A stretch of 64,000 nucleotides of DNA, from assembly GCF_000003815.2 (NCBI RefSeq), contig NC_049979.1, positions 32,258,500 to 32,322,499 of the forward strand. The letters are read 5' to 3'. The stretch comes from Branchiostoma floridae (taxonomy: Eukaryota; Chordata; Leptocardii; Amphioxiformes; Branchiostomatidae). A model generated the notes under the pieces. The model was given only the letters and a program-made list of their open reading frames with translations. It made no database searches and had not been told where the DNA came from. The first letter of the stretch is position 1. Each line of letters starts with the position of its first letter. This document shows positions 36,474 through 48,215 of the stretch, one piece after another. Made by a program: the position numbers and the translations under genes.

Positions 36474-38738
36474 GGTCGGTACAATTCAGCCGCTGGCTGA
36501 GAAGAAAGAGTAGTGGGCCGTCCCAATGACCCAATGAAAAAAATACTTGTGATCCATTTAAAGGCTCTAAAAACAAGAGACAGATACACGTTTTACTATC
36601 AAAAGATAAGTCAAGAGGATACTCTGAGACTATGCTAAAGCTATAAGCTAAAGTGTGTTTATAATAAAATAAAATGTCGTCTGTTTACTTTTTAAACACA
36701 TCTGGTCACTAAACACACTTTATTACCTAATTTCCTCCCGTGCATCTGCGGCGTATCGGGTCGTCCTAGTATACCTTGCACAGAGTACAGTTCTGAGCTG
36801 CTGTCTTCGCTATATACCAGGAGTTTCCTGGGGCTGTAGGTCTTACTCCACGTCTGACTTGCATGTTAGGACCACGCACGATTTCAACATAAGTTCACGC
36901 ACAATATCAAGAGTATTAGTTATATATAATAGTAAAGGTGACAACATATAATACAAATATGTGAAGTATCATTTTCGGTTCTCACTTTCATATCTTTTCC
37001 ATGTAATGGCAGTTTTAGAAACACATGCAAAACATATCCCGAATGTTAAAAAACAAACGAAGACCGGCATTTTAAAAGACTGATCATCTGATGAAATACA
37101 AGCCATGACGTTGCTGATCCATAGTTTTGTACTCCAACCACATTTACGTCATGATTAGAAAAAAATGTATTGACTAGTTTTGGTGCTACAACTGTTTAAT
37201 ATTGATATTTCTATTTATCATCTAACAGAAGGTTGCGAACAGGATTGCTGAGGGTGATGTCATTGCAATAACTTGTTTTATTATACATATTTTTAGACAA
37301 AGAGGGATCTCATGATAGAAAGATTGTTTGAAGCTGGCGTAGCAACATACTGCATCACAGTAGGGCAGTGCTAGAGTTGGGTTCACTACAACAGACAAGA
37401 CGTCTGTCGCCTGGCAGGAGCACTGTTTACATATGTGACGACGCAGTAGTTTTTATGCAAAAGAAAGAAAAAAACAATGTCATATTAGCAAAGCGGTGAC
37501 AATTTTAGTAAAGCATGTGGTCTAAAATTACTACTTAACCATAATAAAGCTGCCACGGTTATGTGTCATGGCTATTGGGACTAGACAAAACTCGAATCGG
37601 AACGTGTAGGTGACATATATCTTATGGACACAAATTCAGGCGGAAATTCTGGTTTTTGGGATTTCAAAGGTAAACATAACAATTGATGATGATATAAAAC
37701 ATTGTTTTGACGATTTTTGGTCCCATTAAAGCGGCATATTACGTGCAAAACTGTCCATATGGACACACAGACGTGTTGTGCTCGAGTACTCCAAACCGCG
37801 TCTCAAACCACATTTCACTGTGTGTTATCAATAACTGGATACAATGGTGTCACGTCTACATTCCGCACAGACCCATCGTTCCCTGTCTTACACATAGTGT
37901 GAATGAAATGTTATACCGACATATGAAGAATTTCCTTTTCGGTTATCAGAAAGCATCCTTAATTTTGGGTTACTTTACTACCGGTCTATTCTACAAGGAA
38001 TGAGCAAACTGTCCATGCCATACTACAAAGGACCCCAAACCTATCTAGTAACGTCATCAAGTGGAATAATCAATCACCTCTCAAGCGTCCCTGACAATCG
38101 AGGTCATTTTTCTCTAGGCAGTTCAATGGGGTAACAGACAGGGGTTGTATAAACGCTTGTCTTCACTCTACAAACTGCGTTAATTTCCCTTGCTACATTC
38201 TGGGACAGTTGCGCAACAGTCAGGAAGCCTCTTTGCTTACAATACAACCGAGTATTTAATCAGGGAGCAAAACGAGGGGTTGGTTTTTATCATGCTTTAA
38301 TTTCTAAAAAATGTTGTATCACACAAAGATAGTTTAGATTTGAAACCGTATACTTAGTTTTTTTGGGGTTGGTATGGTTCACCATGTGCACGGTATCGGC
38401 AGCCCTACCTTCCCCTTACACGGTGATTCTCACCCCCATTCAGGTTTCTATTGTTACGACTGGAATGTAAGGAAAGTCAACGTTCAGCCAGGAAAGCTAG
38501 GAACCGATTCCGCGACCTGTCAATCTCGCGTCCGCTGTCTTAACTACTTCGTCTTTCGACGCAACGGTTTGCGAATTCGTCTAGAAAGTGACACCGACAA
38601 CATTTTCGCTGCGCCCTGGTCAATGACTGCACACTGGACTGTTCAGCTATTTTTTTTTCGTCAGAGTTTAGTCTGACAGCTAATGAGTAATATTTGTCAG
38701 ACACAAACCAACCACTATGAAGGGGTCATCCCTCGCCC
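36474..38738. other. Unassigned non-coding DNA (contains one 60-bp mini-repeat)
   Basis: AT-rich with scattered frames of under 100 codons, none with motifs. The third 60-bp palindromic mini-repeat lies at 37,366-37,425 (CAGTGCTAGAGTTGG..GGAGCACTG). Confidence 0.4.
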
Positions 38739-38921
38739 TGCGGCAGAACCAGTCATCGGTGAATACGAGCGGGTTCGCCGAGAGAAGTGGACGGGAGCCT
38801 GCGGTAGGACCAGTCATCGGTGAACACGAGCGGGTTCGCCGAGAGAAGTGGACGGGAGCTTGCGGCAGGACTAGTCATCGGTGAACACAAGCAGGTTCGC
38901 CGAGGGAAGGCGACGCGAGCC
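38739..38921 (+). repeat. Three tandem copies of a 61-bp CpG-rich unit
   Basis: Units at 38,739-38,799, 38,800-38,860 and 38,861-38,921 share CCAGTCATCGGTGAA, GCGGGTTCGCCGAG and AAGTGGACGGGAGC. Unit 3 is the most diverged. The period of 61 is not a multiple of three, so it does not encode a repeated protein. Base composition is far more GC-rich than the surroundings. Confidence 0.85.
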
Positions 38922-39189
38922 TGTGCGTTTACTGTTCCCAAAACCGACCGAGGAACCCCAGGGGCGCGCTCATCAAGTTAAAAAATGAGGCGACAGGAGG
39001 CTTTTAACGTTTGCCAGAAATGTCATGAATGTTTACAGGAAATAGGCTATTGTATAAAAGTTTTGAACTGGGTTTATATTGATCAATTGAACTGGGTTTA
39101 TACTGAAACAATGATGTGTTGAAGGATTCAGAAAAGCAGATAATACTTTTTATATTAAAATCCCTAGTTTTTAAATACACACAGAAAAA

Positions 39190-40430
39190 CGCATTTTTGC
39201 TTGTTTTCTTCACCTTTCAAAGGCCTTCGATTCCGTTTGGCACCATGGTCTTCCATTCAAACTTCTATCAAATGACAAATTGAAATGCTTCCATATCATC
39301 AAAAGTTTATAGACTCGCTTAGAAGCATGAAAAAACCAATAGAGGTTCTAGTACAAAATTTTCCATAGGGATTGGTGTGAGACAGGGCTTGGTGCCCCCT
39401 TTTATTTAATCTGTACATTAGCGATTAAGTAAATGATCTCAATACAGGAGATCTGGATACCCCTATTCTTCATTCACCCAGGGTATCAAGTTTATCTTAT
39501 GCTAATGACATTGTCATCTTCTCAACATGTCAACGTAGCCTGCAGAACGCACTCAATATTCTCGGTCTTAACTGCAACAAGTGAAAACTAACAGTGAACT
39601 TAAAAAAAAAAAACATCTGAAATTAACACCCTCCAAAAGAAGGCCCTAAGAGCGCTGTTGATCATAAGGACATCTCTTGGAGGACACGATTCTTCAGTGT
39701 CAATGCAATGTAAGGTATTTGACGCATGTGCTGTACCAATATGATTGTATAGTGCAGAAGTATGGGGCAATGCTAGTGCAAAGGACAGTCCCCCAGAACT
39801 GGAGCAAGCACATTTCTGTAAAGTTGTCTTAGGGCTAAGAGGAAAACACCAGTAACCTCGCTACTAAGGCAGGACTAGGAAAATTCCTTCTGTGGACCGA
39901 GGCTAACAGCAGACTCATTTCTTATTGTAAACTAACTATAGAAGTACCAGCGAATAGCTTACAGTATGAAAGGTTTCTTGTACAGCAAGACTACACAGAC
40001 GTGTATACCTCGCTGGCTGTCTGTAAGTAAGATTTTGGACAAGTCAGGTTATCGTAATACATCATCAGTTTGAATAGGCAAGAAAGGCCGGGACAGATTC
40101 GGTCATACATCATGTATAGCAAAACCTCGTCGCATTGGTGGAAAAAGCGGCACAGTACAGACAACAAAAAACTGTCTAATAGAGTCTTCAGTGGATAATC
40201 AGTCCAACAGAGGGCCATACTGAACCGTACTATCTTTGTACTGGAACGGTGCTTTCTAATAAGCCAATACCAACCAACTGACAACATTCATGCAAAATCA
40301 TGTGTACTTTCTGCCAGAGCACGTCTATCCAGTCATTCTACTGTAATGCATTGGCTGGGGAACAAGATAGGGCTTGAAAACAGGACCTTGATGATGATGG
40401 CCAACATTACATTGTTATTAACTAATATCA
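39190..40430 (+). pseudogene. Non-LTR retrotransposon reverse transcriptase relic
   Basis: Fragments in order, across several frames: F-x-K-A-F-D-S-V-W-H-H-G-L (39,215), I-G-V-R-Q-G (39,375; normally followed by C-x-L-S-P-x-L-F), F-N-L-Y-I-S-D, L-S-Y-A-N-D-I-V-I-F-S (39,495; the Y-A-D-D catalytic box with its first Asp changed to Asn), then A-E-V-W-G, H-F-C-K-V-V-L-G-L and L-G-K-F-L-L-W. This is the fingers-palm-thumb order of a LINE reverse transcriptase. Many stops and frameshifts and the D-to-N change show it is inactive. It lies just upstream of a TG microsatellite. Confidence 0.75.
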
Positions 40431-40461
40431 ACAACTGGATCTAGCCGTCTTATAAATATTG

Positions 40462-40504
<43 letters not shown>

Positions 40505-40556
40505 TATGTGTGTGTCACTGTGTGTGTCACTGTGTGTTTGTGTGTGTGCGTGTGTC
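40462..40556 (+). repeat. (TG)n microsatellite
   Basis: A pure GT run of about 38 bp is followed by interrupted TGTGTG/TCACTG repeats. Confidence 0.95.
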
Positions 40557-41638
40557 ACTACGAATGTAGTTTTCTGTTATATGTCTAATGTATTTTTTTC
40601 TGTGTGCGGAAAATACAGCCGGGCGTAATTAATGTTCCATGTCAGAATTCTAAGCTTGAAACAAATCGAAGTAGCATTTTTATAGGTTATTGAAAATGAT
40701 TTCAAAGGCATTTGTTTTAGGAAAATGCGTCTTTTTCTATGGCGCAGAAAATTAAGAACAATTACTGCATTACAAGCATTAAATTTTTTTCGGATATCAC
40801 TAGACGTAACACATAACTCGTATTTGCACCGGTCTTCGTGGTTAAATTTCCTTTGAAATCGGAAATGTGATACATGAAAGTAGGTTACTTTCGAATATAA
40901 AACCAACTAAGAGTAACGTTATGAATAGAATGACATATAGAAATGAGACTTTTTAGCCAATTTTAGCCAATGTGCTATTCAGTGCGTGATAAGGATGTAT
41001 GCCTCCTCTAAATGCCAAAATACTTATGTCTCATACCGGATAGTTTTCATAAATGTTGCCAAGCTACATCAGCACATTAATTTTATAGATTTTGTTGTTT
41101 TCAATAAAAAAAAAGGTAAATCCCATGTGTTTCTCCACATACACACCTTCATACGACGTCTAAAACTAGTGTAATAAAATAAATAAAATATAGTCTTTGA
41201 TATTATTTACCAATGATATACTCTTGCATGGTAACAGTCGTCCAGGATTGGGGCCTTTCTTCGTTGGAGTGTTTTCAAACCTGACTTGGGCCCCAATACA
41301 TAACAGTCGAATGACTTTCAATAGACCTGCTCTGACAGAAATTAAGCATACTTTATGCAGGAATGTTGTTACTTGGCTCTGGATGGGTTGCACTACACGA
41401 AATGATCTGGAATCCTGATGAATACGTACAGGTATTTCCCGGATTCTTGGCGAATTCAAGCGACTGCAGGCGAATCCGACAACGGATTCGTAACAAATCC
41501 GAACAACGGAAACGTTTATTCGGAAAGTGAAGACGACTAATATACGAACATATAAATTTGCGACAAATAAGACTAAACTTGTCTAAGTCTAATACGTCTA
41601 ACTATCGGTAACATCCGTATCTACTGCAGTTTCAAGTG
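40557..41638. other. Unassigned non-coding DNA
   Basis: A minus-strand frame of 109 codons (40,577-40,906) and one of 97 (41,166-41,459) show no domain or repeat I recognise. Confidence 0.35.
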
Positions 41639-42576
41639 TTAACTCTATTCAGACCGGGGGGGGGCTTTTGAGGCCTGCGCCAACTTCGATGTCCTATAAC
41701 GCCAGAACGCCTTACGCTAAAGCCACCAAATTTGGTGAGTTTTCCTAAAATATTGTTGGCAACAATTTTTCGAAGTTTTACAAATTTTCAATTTTTTCGT
41801 GTTGCCATGGCAACCGTTTGCTGACAGGCAGTTTTGCCCAAAATCACTATTTTTGGTTCTAACAATGTATTTTTCACATTTACTTGCTATATTACTGCTA
41901 TTTTGTTACATAAATAAAATCTTATATTATTTAGCATATCTTTCATAACTATATATGTATAGAGTATGCTAATTTGATGACGTCATCAGCCCAAAATCCA
42001 AGATGGCGGACCGTATGGCCAGATCAAGAATAACAATTTTAAAATTTGCAACTACCTGGTATTTTTTTCATCAAAAACCATCTAAATGAATGAATTTAGT
42101 CTATTTCCATTGCCCTTTGTGATTATTTGTTGCAAAAAAAGTACTTTTAAAGATTCAAGGTAGTGGATATAATATGGCGGAGCCTAACTCGCGATCGTAT
42201 CTTAGATGTGCATGACGTCATTTCATGACGTCATCGATGTTGCTATTGGCAATACAAGTCGTTATAAACATTATTATTCTGTTATCTGCACTTTTTGTTA
42301 CATTTTTGTAGTATAACTTGAAGTTTTCTTAGAATACCCTTTTTTCATGGGTCCGGCCAATATAATCAAATTGATGACGTCATAATTACGTCATTTTACA
42401 TCAACGTAACGTCAAACGTCATATACTTATAAGATATTATGTCGATATCATGTCATTAAAATTTGGTGGCCCTACGGCACGTCGTTCAAGAGTTAGAGGA
42501 CTTAGAAGTGGAGGGCCTCAAAAGCCTCCCCCCCGGTCCAGGGATGACCAAAAAAGCCCGGTCTGAATAGGGTTAA
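41639..42576 (+). mobile_element. TTAA-2 family MITE, best-preserved copy (930 bp plus TTAA duplications)
   Basis: TTAA at 41,639-41,642 and 42,573-42,576 flank tips CTCTATTCAGACCGGGG and CCCGGTCTGAATAGGG. The internal cassette is a perfect X-box (41,801-41,814), CRE TGACGTCA (41,978-41,985) and YY1-type CAAGATGGCGG (41,999-42,009), with ATGCTAATTTGA just before the CRE. More CREs follow (around 42,215 and 42,225). No transposase ORF. Confidence 0.88.
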
Positions 42577-42887
42577 GAAAGGCAGGAACAGAATATGTCA
42601 TAAATCATGTACTATAAATCCGAACGGGTTGGGTGGAAAGTAATGGTCTGAAAAATTATTGTAATACGAACACAACATCAAATGATTGCATCAGCAAATA
42701 GATTAAAAATATAATTTGACATGTCCATGTAGTCGATGCATACATTTTATCTCAGTTTTTCAACAATTCATTTCTAAAAAAATACTACACACTCATAAAT
42801 ATTGCCAATTTACCCTGGCAAAAGTATTGTCCGGTGTTCCCCCACAAGTTCTATATACGTATCCACTTAACTTTCCACCCTTATCGA

Positions 42888-42991
42888 GGGTCCTTATGTA
42901 GGGTTCTTATTCAGGGTCCTTATCCAGGATCCTTATCCAGGGTTCTTATCCAGGGTCCTTATGTGGGGTTCTTATCCAGGGTCCTTATCCA
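42888..42991 (+). repeat. 13-bp minisatellite, eight copies
   Basis: Consensus GGGTYCTTATCCA, eight units in register from 42,888 to 42,991, with variants GGATCC and TATGTA/TATGTG. A degenerate echo continues to ~43,030. Confidence 0.9.
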
Positions 42992-43139
42992 AGGTTAAGC
43001 TGATTCTTATCCACGCTGTTATCCAGGGGCACTGACAGACACTTCGGGCTAGGGTGGCTTATACAGGTCTTGGGTACATAGCTAAGGGCTTAATATGTCA
43101 GAACGGGGAAGAGTCTTTTATAACTTATATACTGTAGAT

Positions 43140-43262
43140 TGAGGCTAATATTTACCTAATATTTATACATATTTACCGGGTAAATTTTAGGTATTTGTCG
43201 GTAAATGTTGGGTATCACATTTACAAGGAATTTACAAATCCATGGTAAGTATGGTAAATCCA
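43140..43262 (+). repeat. Dispersed TTTACCGGGTAAAT repeat, copy 1
   Basis: ATTTACCGGGTAAATTTT..ATTTACAAGGAATTTAC..GGTAAATCCAAGATTTCATGCAGTG. It matches 50,868-50,984 (TCTACCGGGTAAAT..ATTTACCAGG..GGTAAATCC.ATATTTCATGCAGTG). CACTGCATGAAA, the inverse of its end, starts another sequence at 63,888. Confidence 0.55.
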
Positions 43263-43269
43263 AGATTTC

Positions 43270-43600
43270 ATGCAGTGATGTGTTGGCGTTACTTTATGAC
43301 GTTATATAAATTGACGTCAATGATGTCACTATTGGCAACAAAAGTCGTCACAGACATTATTATTCTGATATTTGCACTTGCTGTTATATTTTTGGAGCAT
43401 GGAGTTTTCTTGAAATACCTATTTTATGGTTACAGCCAATATAGTCAAATTCAAGACATTATTATTATGTTTTGTTACGTAATGATGAGCTTCAGATTTG
43501 TCAAATGTTTAAATATTTTGTCTATATCAATATAGAAAAATATGGAGGTGTAATTCTAGGTTAAATTGCTCGGTTTGGGGCCTCCTTGAAGCTTCTATTT
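43270..43600 (+). mobile_element. TTAA-2 internal fragment
   Basis: TGACGTCAATG..ACTATTGGCAACAAAAGTCGT..CATTATTATTCTG..GAGTTTTCTTGAAATACC and AGCCAATATAGTCAAATT are collinear with the right half of the copy at 41,639-42,576, diverged and lacking tips. Confidence 0.6.
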
Positions 43601-44330
43601 GCTCTACAGTTTGTTTTTTTTATATTTTGCACTGAACTTAATTTCGTCTTCGTAAGAGTTTTTCGAGAAAAAAAAACTTATGGTTTGTTCGAAACCATAC
43701 GACTCTTTGACATACAATGTTCAGGCATTTGTAGGTAGCAGGGGCAGGTCATAACATAAGGACAAAAATAAGTTTTAGATAAGATGAAACAAAAGGTTCT
43801 TGTAATTTCTAAAGCAACTTGCTTACACAGAGAAGATTTTAATTAAAATTTATTTATGCATGTACAGATTAATCTTACATAATGAATAACAAAAAGTCTG
43901 TAATTCCCGTGTTTCTGTAACAACTTTAATACACACAGTACATAGAGTAGGAAACAGGTGACGCATTAAAAATAACAATAATTAAAATTATAAAGGTCTT
44001 TTTTAACAAAAAATGTATATTTTAAAAAATTCCTCAGTCTACAATGATAAATATATATGATTTAAAGTTATACATCACCATTTACAAATACATACATATG
44101 CTAATTTTTTGCATTCACAAAAAATCAAATGTTCAAAAGAATGGATCCCCGCAAAAAGAATACTGATGAGTATTAGATGTGATCAAAAGACCTCTGTTAC
44201 TCTGTTACTCACGGTAAGTGAGGCAAGTAGCAATCACGAACCCACCAAAACACCACACAACCAACATGTATACACGCTCACGCTCCTCCGAGTCCAAAAA
44301 TAGAAAATATACTCTAGACCAATTATTTCT

Positions 44331-44633
44331 TTAATGCAAGTACATATAACCCCCCTCAATGAAAATTCCCGGCGGCGCAAACAAACCCGGGTACGAGATG
44401 GCACAGCAGTCGACGAGGAAAACATCTGATGGACGATATCCAATCACCACAGGCTTCATAACGAAGACCTGGACCATTATACCGGAGGGCGTAGGGGTGA
44501 TGTTGAAATCCTTACATCGATTATAACAATGGCAAACGCGAAAAGAAAGGAACGTGCAGCATTTCGCAGCTGAGTACAGACGACGTGCCAAACCACATAC
44601 GAATGTTGCAAACGGAAAATAGAGATATTGCAT
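44331..44633 (-). other. Unidentified 100-codon open frame
   Basis: This minus-strand frame has a protein-like spread of residues (six Cys, an I-T-P-T-P-S-G-I-M-V-Q-V-F-V-M-K-P-V stretch) and ends in a stop at 44,331. A possible poly(A) signal AATAAA on the same strand lies near 43,850. I recognise no family and see no strong acceptor, so this may be a chance frame. Confidence 0.2.
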
Positions 44634-44837
44634 AAACCGTTCACAATACTTTGTCGACGGAGGCTACCCTTCAGTCACAATCTAATAAGTATCATATGTT
44701 TTAAACGAAGGGAAAACAAGATTTTTTTTAAAGTAGAAAGGTATATCATAGAATTTTGTCAAATAAAAACCGTAAGGGGGTTTGGGGGAACTGAAGTAAA
44801 GTGACAGGTCGCAAGAAAGTACAAAATCTTAAAATAT

Positions 44838-45717
44838 CTAACCCTCAAACCACCGTAGTTTTTTACGACTAATTTTACCAAATGGGGTCAATCTGACTCC
44901 ATAACGATTGGAAAAATACATTTTTTGTGAATCTTTTTGTGATATGTATATATGTATAATTTCATCAATCTATGTGGGAGGTTTTGACATGATTAGGTGT
45001 AAATAATTGTAGGTCATTATCACCATTTATGTAAAAGAGCATAAGGACCACATTTAAAGTGAAGACGGGGGAGGTTTTATATCGCAGAGCTCCTGAATGG
45101 CTGAGGCTAGGGCCACAAAACTTAGTATCTTATCAGAAAATGTTGATAGCAATGAGATAAAGTAAGCTCATCCTTTTTTCATGTTGCCATGGCAACGAAA
45201 TTTAAACAAGAGTCTTTGGTATAACAATCCAGGTATAAACAATAAAGTTTTAGGGTTTTCTAGGCAAACAACACTTGTTTATGACATCTTATGAAATTCA
45301 ACGTAAATTTCATGATTCATTTTTCATAGTTTATTTCAATTTGATGACGTCATTGGTCATAATGTCGTCATATGACCTTGACAATAACACAACAGTTGTT
45401 ACCTATATTTTGTTTTGTAAGTACCTCATTGTCAGAAAACAAAGTCATACGATAAGTAGTTAAGGTGTTGGTCTCGAAATTTGGTTTGAAAAAAAATCAC
45501 ATTTTCCCCTGGTCAGTTTTGACTCCGCTGGGCAATGGATAAACTTCCCAGGATAATTTAATCAACAATGAGCCTTTCTCGGTAAAAACGTATGCAAACT
45601 TATAAGACATATATACAAACAAACTATGGGAGGAATTTTTGTTTTTCAACTAGAAATGTCACAATGACATACATTGATATCCGTCTGTATTGACCCCGTA
45701 CCTTTGTTTAAGGTTTA
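44838..45717 (+). mobile_element. TTAA-1-related MITE, old copy
   Basis: Tips are CTAACCCTCAAACCACCG at the left and AAGGTTTAA at the right, both decayed. The GGGGTCC palindromes are mutated (GGGGTCAATCTGACTCC). The X-box remains perfect (GTTGCCATGGCAAC, 45,183-45,196) and TGACGTCA is present at 45,344-45,351. Retention of the X-box in a copy whose ends have decayed is notable. Confidence 0.7.
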
Positions 45718-45935
45718 AAATGATAGCATGTGTTTGAATAATACAACTCGACATTAAAGACCGTGCAATGAACATATTCCTAGTTTTACTGCCAGTCCTT
45801 GTTTACCTTTTGTAACTGAACCTCAACTCGTAACGCAAGGTCTACGATCGAGTAATTCATTTTATATCTTTATTGTCTGATGAAAACCCATTATTGAAAG
45901 AAGAGGCGAAATGATAGAAAGACTGTTATTTACTT

Positions 45936-46447
45936 ATTGACCAGTCTAGTCGGGGGGGGGGGGGTAAAAGTTCCCGCACCAACTTTGACGTCGTATAACT
46001 GTCGAACGACGTGTGCTAGGACTACGAAACTTGGTGACTTTTCCTTAAATTTTGTTAGCATCAATTCCAAGAAAATAAATGACGTAATTTTATGACGTTA
46101 TTGTGCCTCAGTGTCGTCGACATAGGCAACAAAAGACTTGGCAGACTTACATACTAATAAGGTACCCTTTATTGTCATGCTTTGTCATGCTACCTTTACG
46201 TAAGGCGGAAATTTTATATCTAGACGGTTTAAGTCAAACATATGATACTATGACGTCATAATTACGTCATATTACGTCATATAACGTCAGAACGCTACCA
46301 ACATTACAGAAAACATAAAGCTTTGATAGTACATTGTCCCTTCCAAATGTTATCATTGTAACCCAAGCCGTTTTGAAATTACAAATGGAAAAAAAGTCAA
46401 AAGAACCCTCCCCCCCGGCCCCAGGTATTCCAGTCTAGATAGGGTTA
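45936..46447 (+). mobile_element. TTAA-2 MITE, old copy
   Basis: The right end TCTAGATAGGGTTAA (TTAA 46,444-46,447) and the left CCAGTCTAGTCGGGGG are diverged tips. The interior has GCACCAACTTTGACGTCG and several CRE half or full sites (TGACGTCATAATTACGTCA). It ends ~55 bp beyond the stop codon of the homeobox gene, so it probably forms part of that gene's 3' UTR or immediate downstream region. A minus-strand AATAAA lies inside it near 46,166. Confidence 0.65.
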
Positions 46448-46500
46448 AATCTGGTAGTGTACGATTTTTTGATATCTTTGAGAAACTTATTTCCGCAAAG

Positions 46501-46601
46501 CTAACTTCGTTGTTGTTTTGTTACATCCTGAAACCACCTATCCATGAACCATGTCTGGACTTGAGCTGATGTCATCAGCTGGCCATGAGGGTACTCTTCA
46601 C
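46501..46601 (-). CDS. hmbox1-like: HMBOX1-like homeobox gene, last coding exon (homeodomain helix 3 and stop)
   Basis: The minus-strand acceptor TTTGTACAG (46,602-46,610) is followed by two bases that complete a Gly codon split with the previous exon, then 32 codons and TAG (46,501-46,503). It encodes S-A-Q-V-Q-T-W-F-M-D-R-W-F-Q-D-V, the third (recognition) helix of a homeodomain. The canonical pattern is W-F-x-N-x-R; here Asn51 is Asp (46,540-46,542) and Arg53 is Trp (46,534-46,536), both normally key DNA contacts. The protein ends about ten residues later, with no C-terminal tail. Family: HNF-class, closest in layout to HMBOX1, which has an extended loop before helix 3 as here. Weakened or altered DNA binding is inferred. 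Confidence 0.8.
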
Positions 46602-47714
46602 CTGTACAAACAAACAAACATGAAATATCTAATATAAATGTCTATCATACATGCTAATAAGTTAAATCTATTGTTTTAACACCTTGTTACTTTTGTTGTT
46701 GTGGTGTGAATTATTCTATAGCAAACTTCAAAAGAAACAAACTTCAGTTTTTATGCCACTTTTTATACACGTTCTCCATATTTCTAGGAACACAACTGTG
46801 AGTAAAATGCAATGTAAGTGATAAACCCCTTGCAACTAGGGCTTTTTCTATGATAAATAAGCTAAAATCCCTTATTTACGATACTACATGTTCAGCTTGT
46901 AATTTTTATCAATTCATCACAAACTGTTATTGGTTTTGTTCGGCCCGGATGCACTTTGACCCTGACCACGTAATTTGTCATCACTCGAGAGATCCTGTTG
47001 TCCAACGGATTGCACGGTTTCTTTTGCTCGTCCTCTCACCACCCACCAGCCCCCTTTCTCCACCAAGTACTTTTTTAAGTTTATGAAGGATATTTTAGTT
47101 GTTTAAGTAATGCTGTTTTGTGTGTTTAAACCTTTTCCTTTTTTTTGGCCAAACAGTGTCTTTGTTTGAGTTTGTTTGATTATTATAACAGTTGGTAGTA
47201 GCAGCTCTTATCTGCATGAGAATAGATAGCTTTTACAAAGGATATTGGTATTTTTGAAATTCAGCCCTTGCTTAGACAATGATAAAGAACAACATAACAC
47301 TGAATTCAAAATAACGGAAAATCTGGTCAATGTGTGTTAGTTGATCTTTCTACCATAAAAACTGAAGTGGTGCATATTGCTCTATGTATTATCCAGCCTT
47401 CTTGGAACTCACTGGGCCACCTTACTTGACAACATTTATTGAAAACTAGTAAAAGTTCAATTTTTTTCAAGCAGACCCGACGGTTAATATGTAAATAACT
47501 GTCTGTTATGTGTGGCTATTGTTTCTGCCTGCATCCGAGGTTTAACTTTCCATGTTTTTAATAAGTTTATGTGGTCTGGTGAGTCGATTGATGTGCCAAA
47601 GTCCTGGCATGGGACAGCAGGGAGCAACTGCACTAGTTTATGATTATGGTTGTTCCCTGGACAGAAATCCCCCAGTTTAAGGAAAGTATTTTAAATAAGT
47701 TTGCAACACTATAC
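46602..47714 (-). other. Intron of the HMBOX1-like gene
   Basis: Donor GTATAG at 47,714 downwards and acceptor TTTGTACAG at 46,602. No element or exon recognised within its 1.1 kb. Confidence 0.65.
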
Positions 47715-47933
47715 CTGCTTTTTGTAACTCGTCATTACAGGCACGTGCGATCTCTTCTCTCTGGTTCTCGGTGGGGTTTGTGTCCATCTGGAAGTACCTC
47801 TCCAGTATCACTGTAGCTGCTGATGGCCACTTTACCATAACCCTGCGCTGCTTGTGGTCAAAGCAATGAGCAGGGCCATCCTGTGTCAAATCGAATGTCC
47901 TCTTCATGGTATTTTGCTGACTGCAATTGGTAT
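47715..47933 (-). CDS. hmbox1-like: HMBOX1-like homeobox gene, exon encoding homeodomain helices 1-2
   Basis: Acceptor CTTTTAG (minus) at 47,934-47,940 and donor CAG/GTATAG at 47,715/47,714. The 219 nt begin with two bases completing an Asp codon, then 72 codons, and end with one base of a Gly codon. The peptide includes K-Q-R-R-V-M-V-K-W (homeodomain N-arm), A-T-V-I-L-E-R-Y-F (helix 1) and Q-R-E-E-I-A-R-A-C-N-D-E-L-Q-K-A (helix 2). Human HMBOX1 has the very similar R-E-E-I-A-N-A-C-N..Q-K-P-G at this place, the main reason for the family call. Using the nearer acceptor TTGCAG instead would give an immediate stop, so CTTTTAG is chosen. Residues before the homeodomain (~25) form a short linker. 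Confidence 0.88.
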
Positions 47934-48215
47934 CTAAAAGATACATGTATACAAGCAGCCTTAGGAAATAGTAAACTTTCGTTAAAATTTACAATTCCAT
48001 TAACATTAGCCTGCAGGTTACCAGTATTGATACAGTCCTTAATCAAAACCAGTACGGAATCCCACGGTTAAATACAATCAATTGAAATAAGGCAATAATG
48101 ATACGCTAGGATGTGTAGAGAGTAGTATTGTCATTTTAGACTGTACTTCAGTGATAACTGTCTCTTTCTCGTATTGAGAAATATTATTTTATCCGAATAA
48201 AGATAACTGAAGTAC

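Noticed and set aside
40462-40556. TG run as a regulatory Z-DNA element
   Set aside because: An ordinary microsatellite next to a LINE relic; nothing else supports a role.
47934-47946. Start codon at the beginning of the homeodomain exon frame
   Set aside because: The bases lie in the intron polypyrimidine/acceptor region; the phase and homology support splicing from the POU-specific exon.
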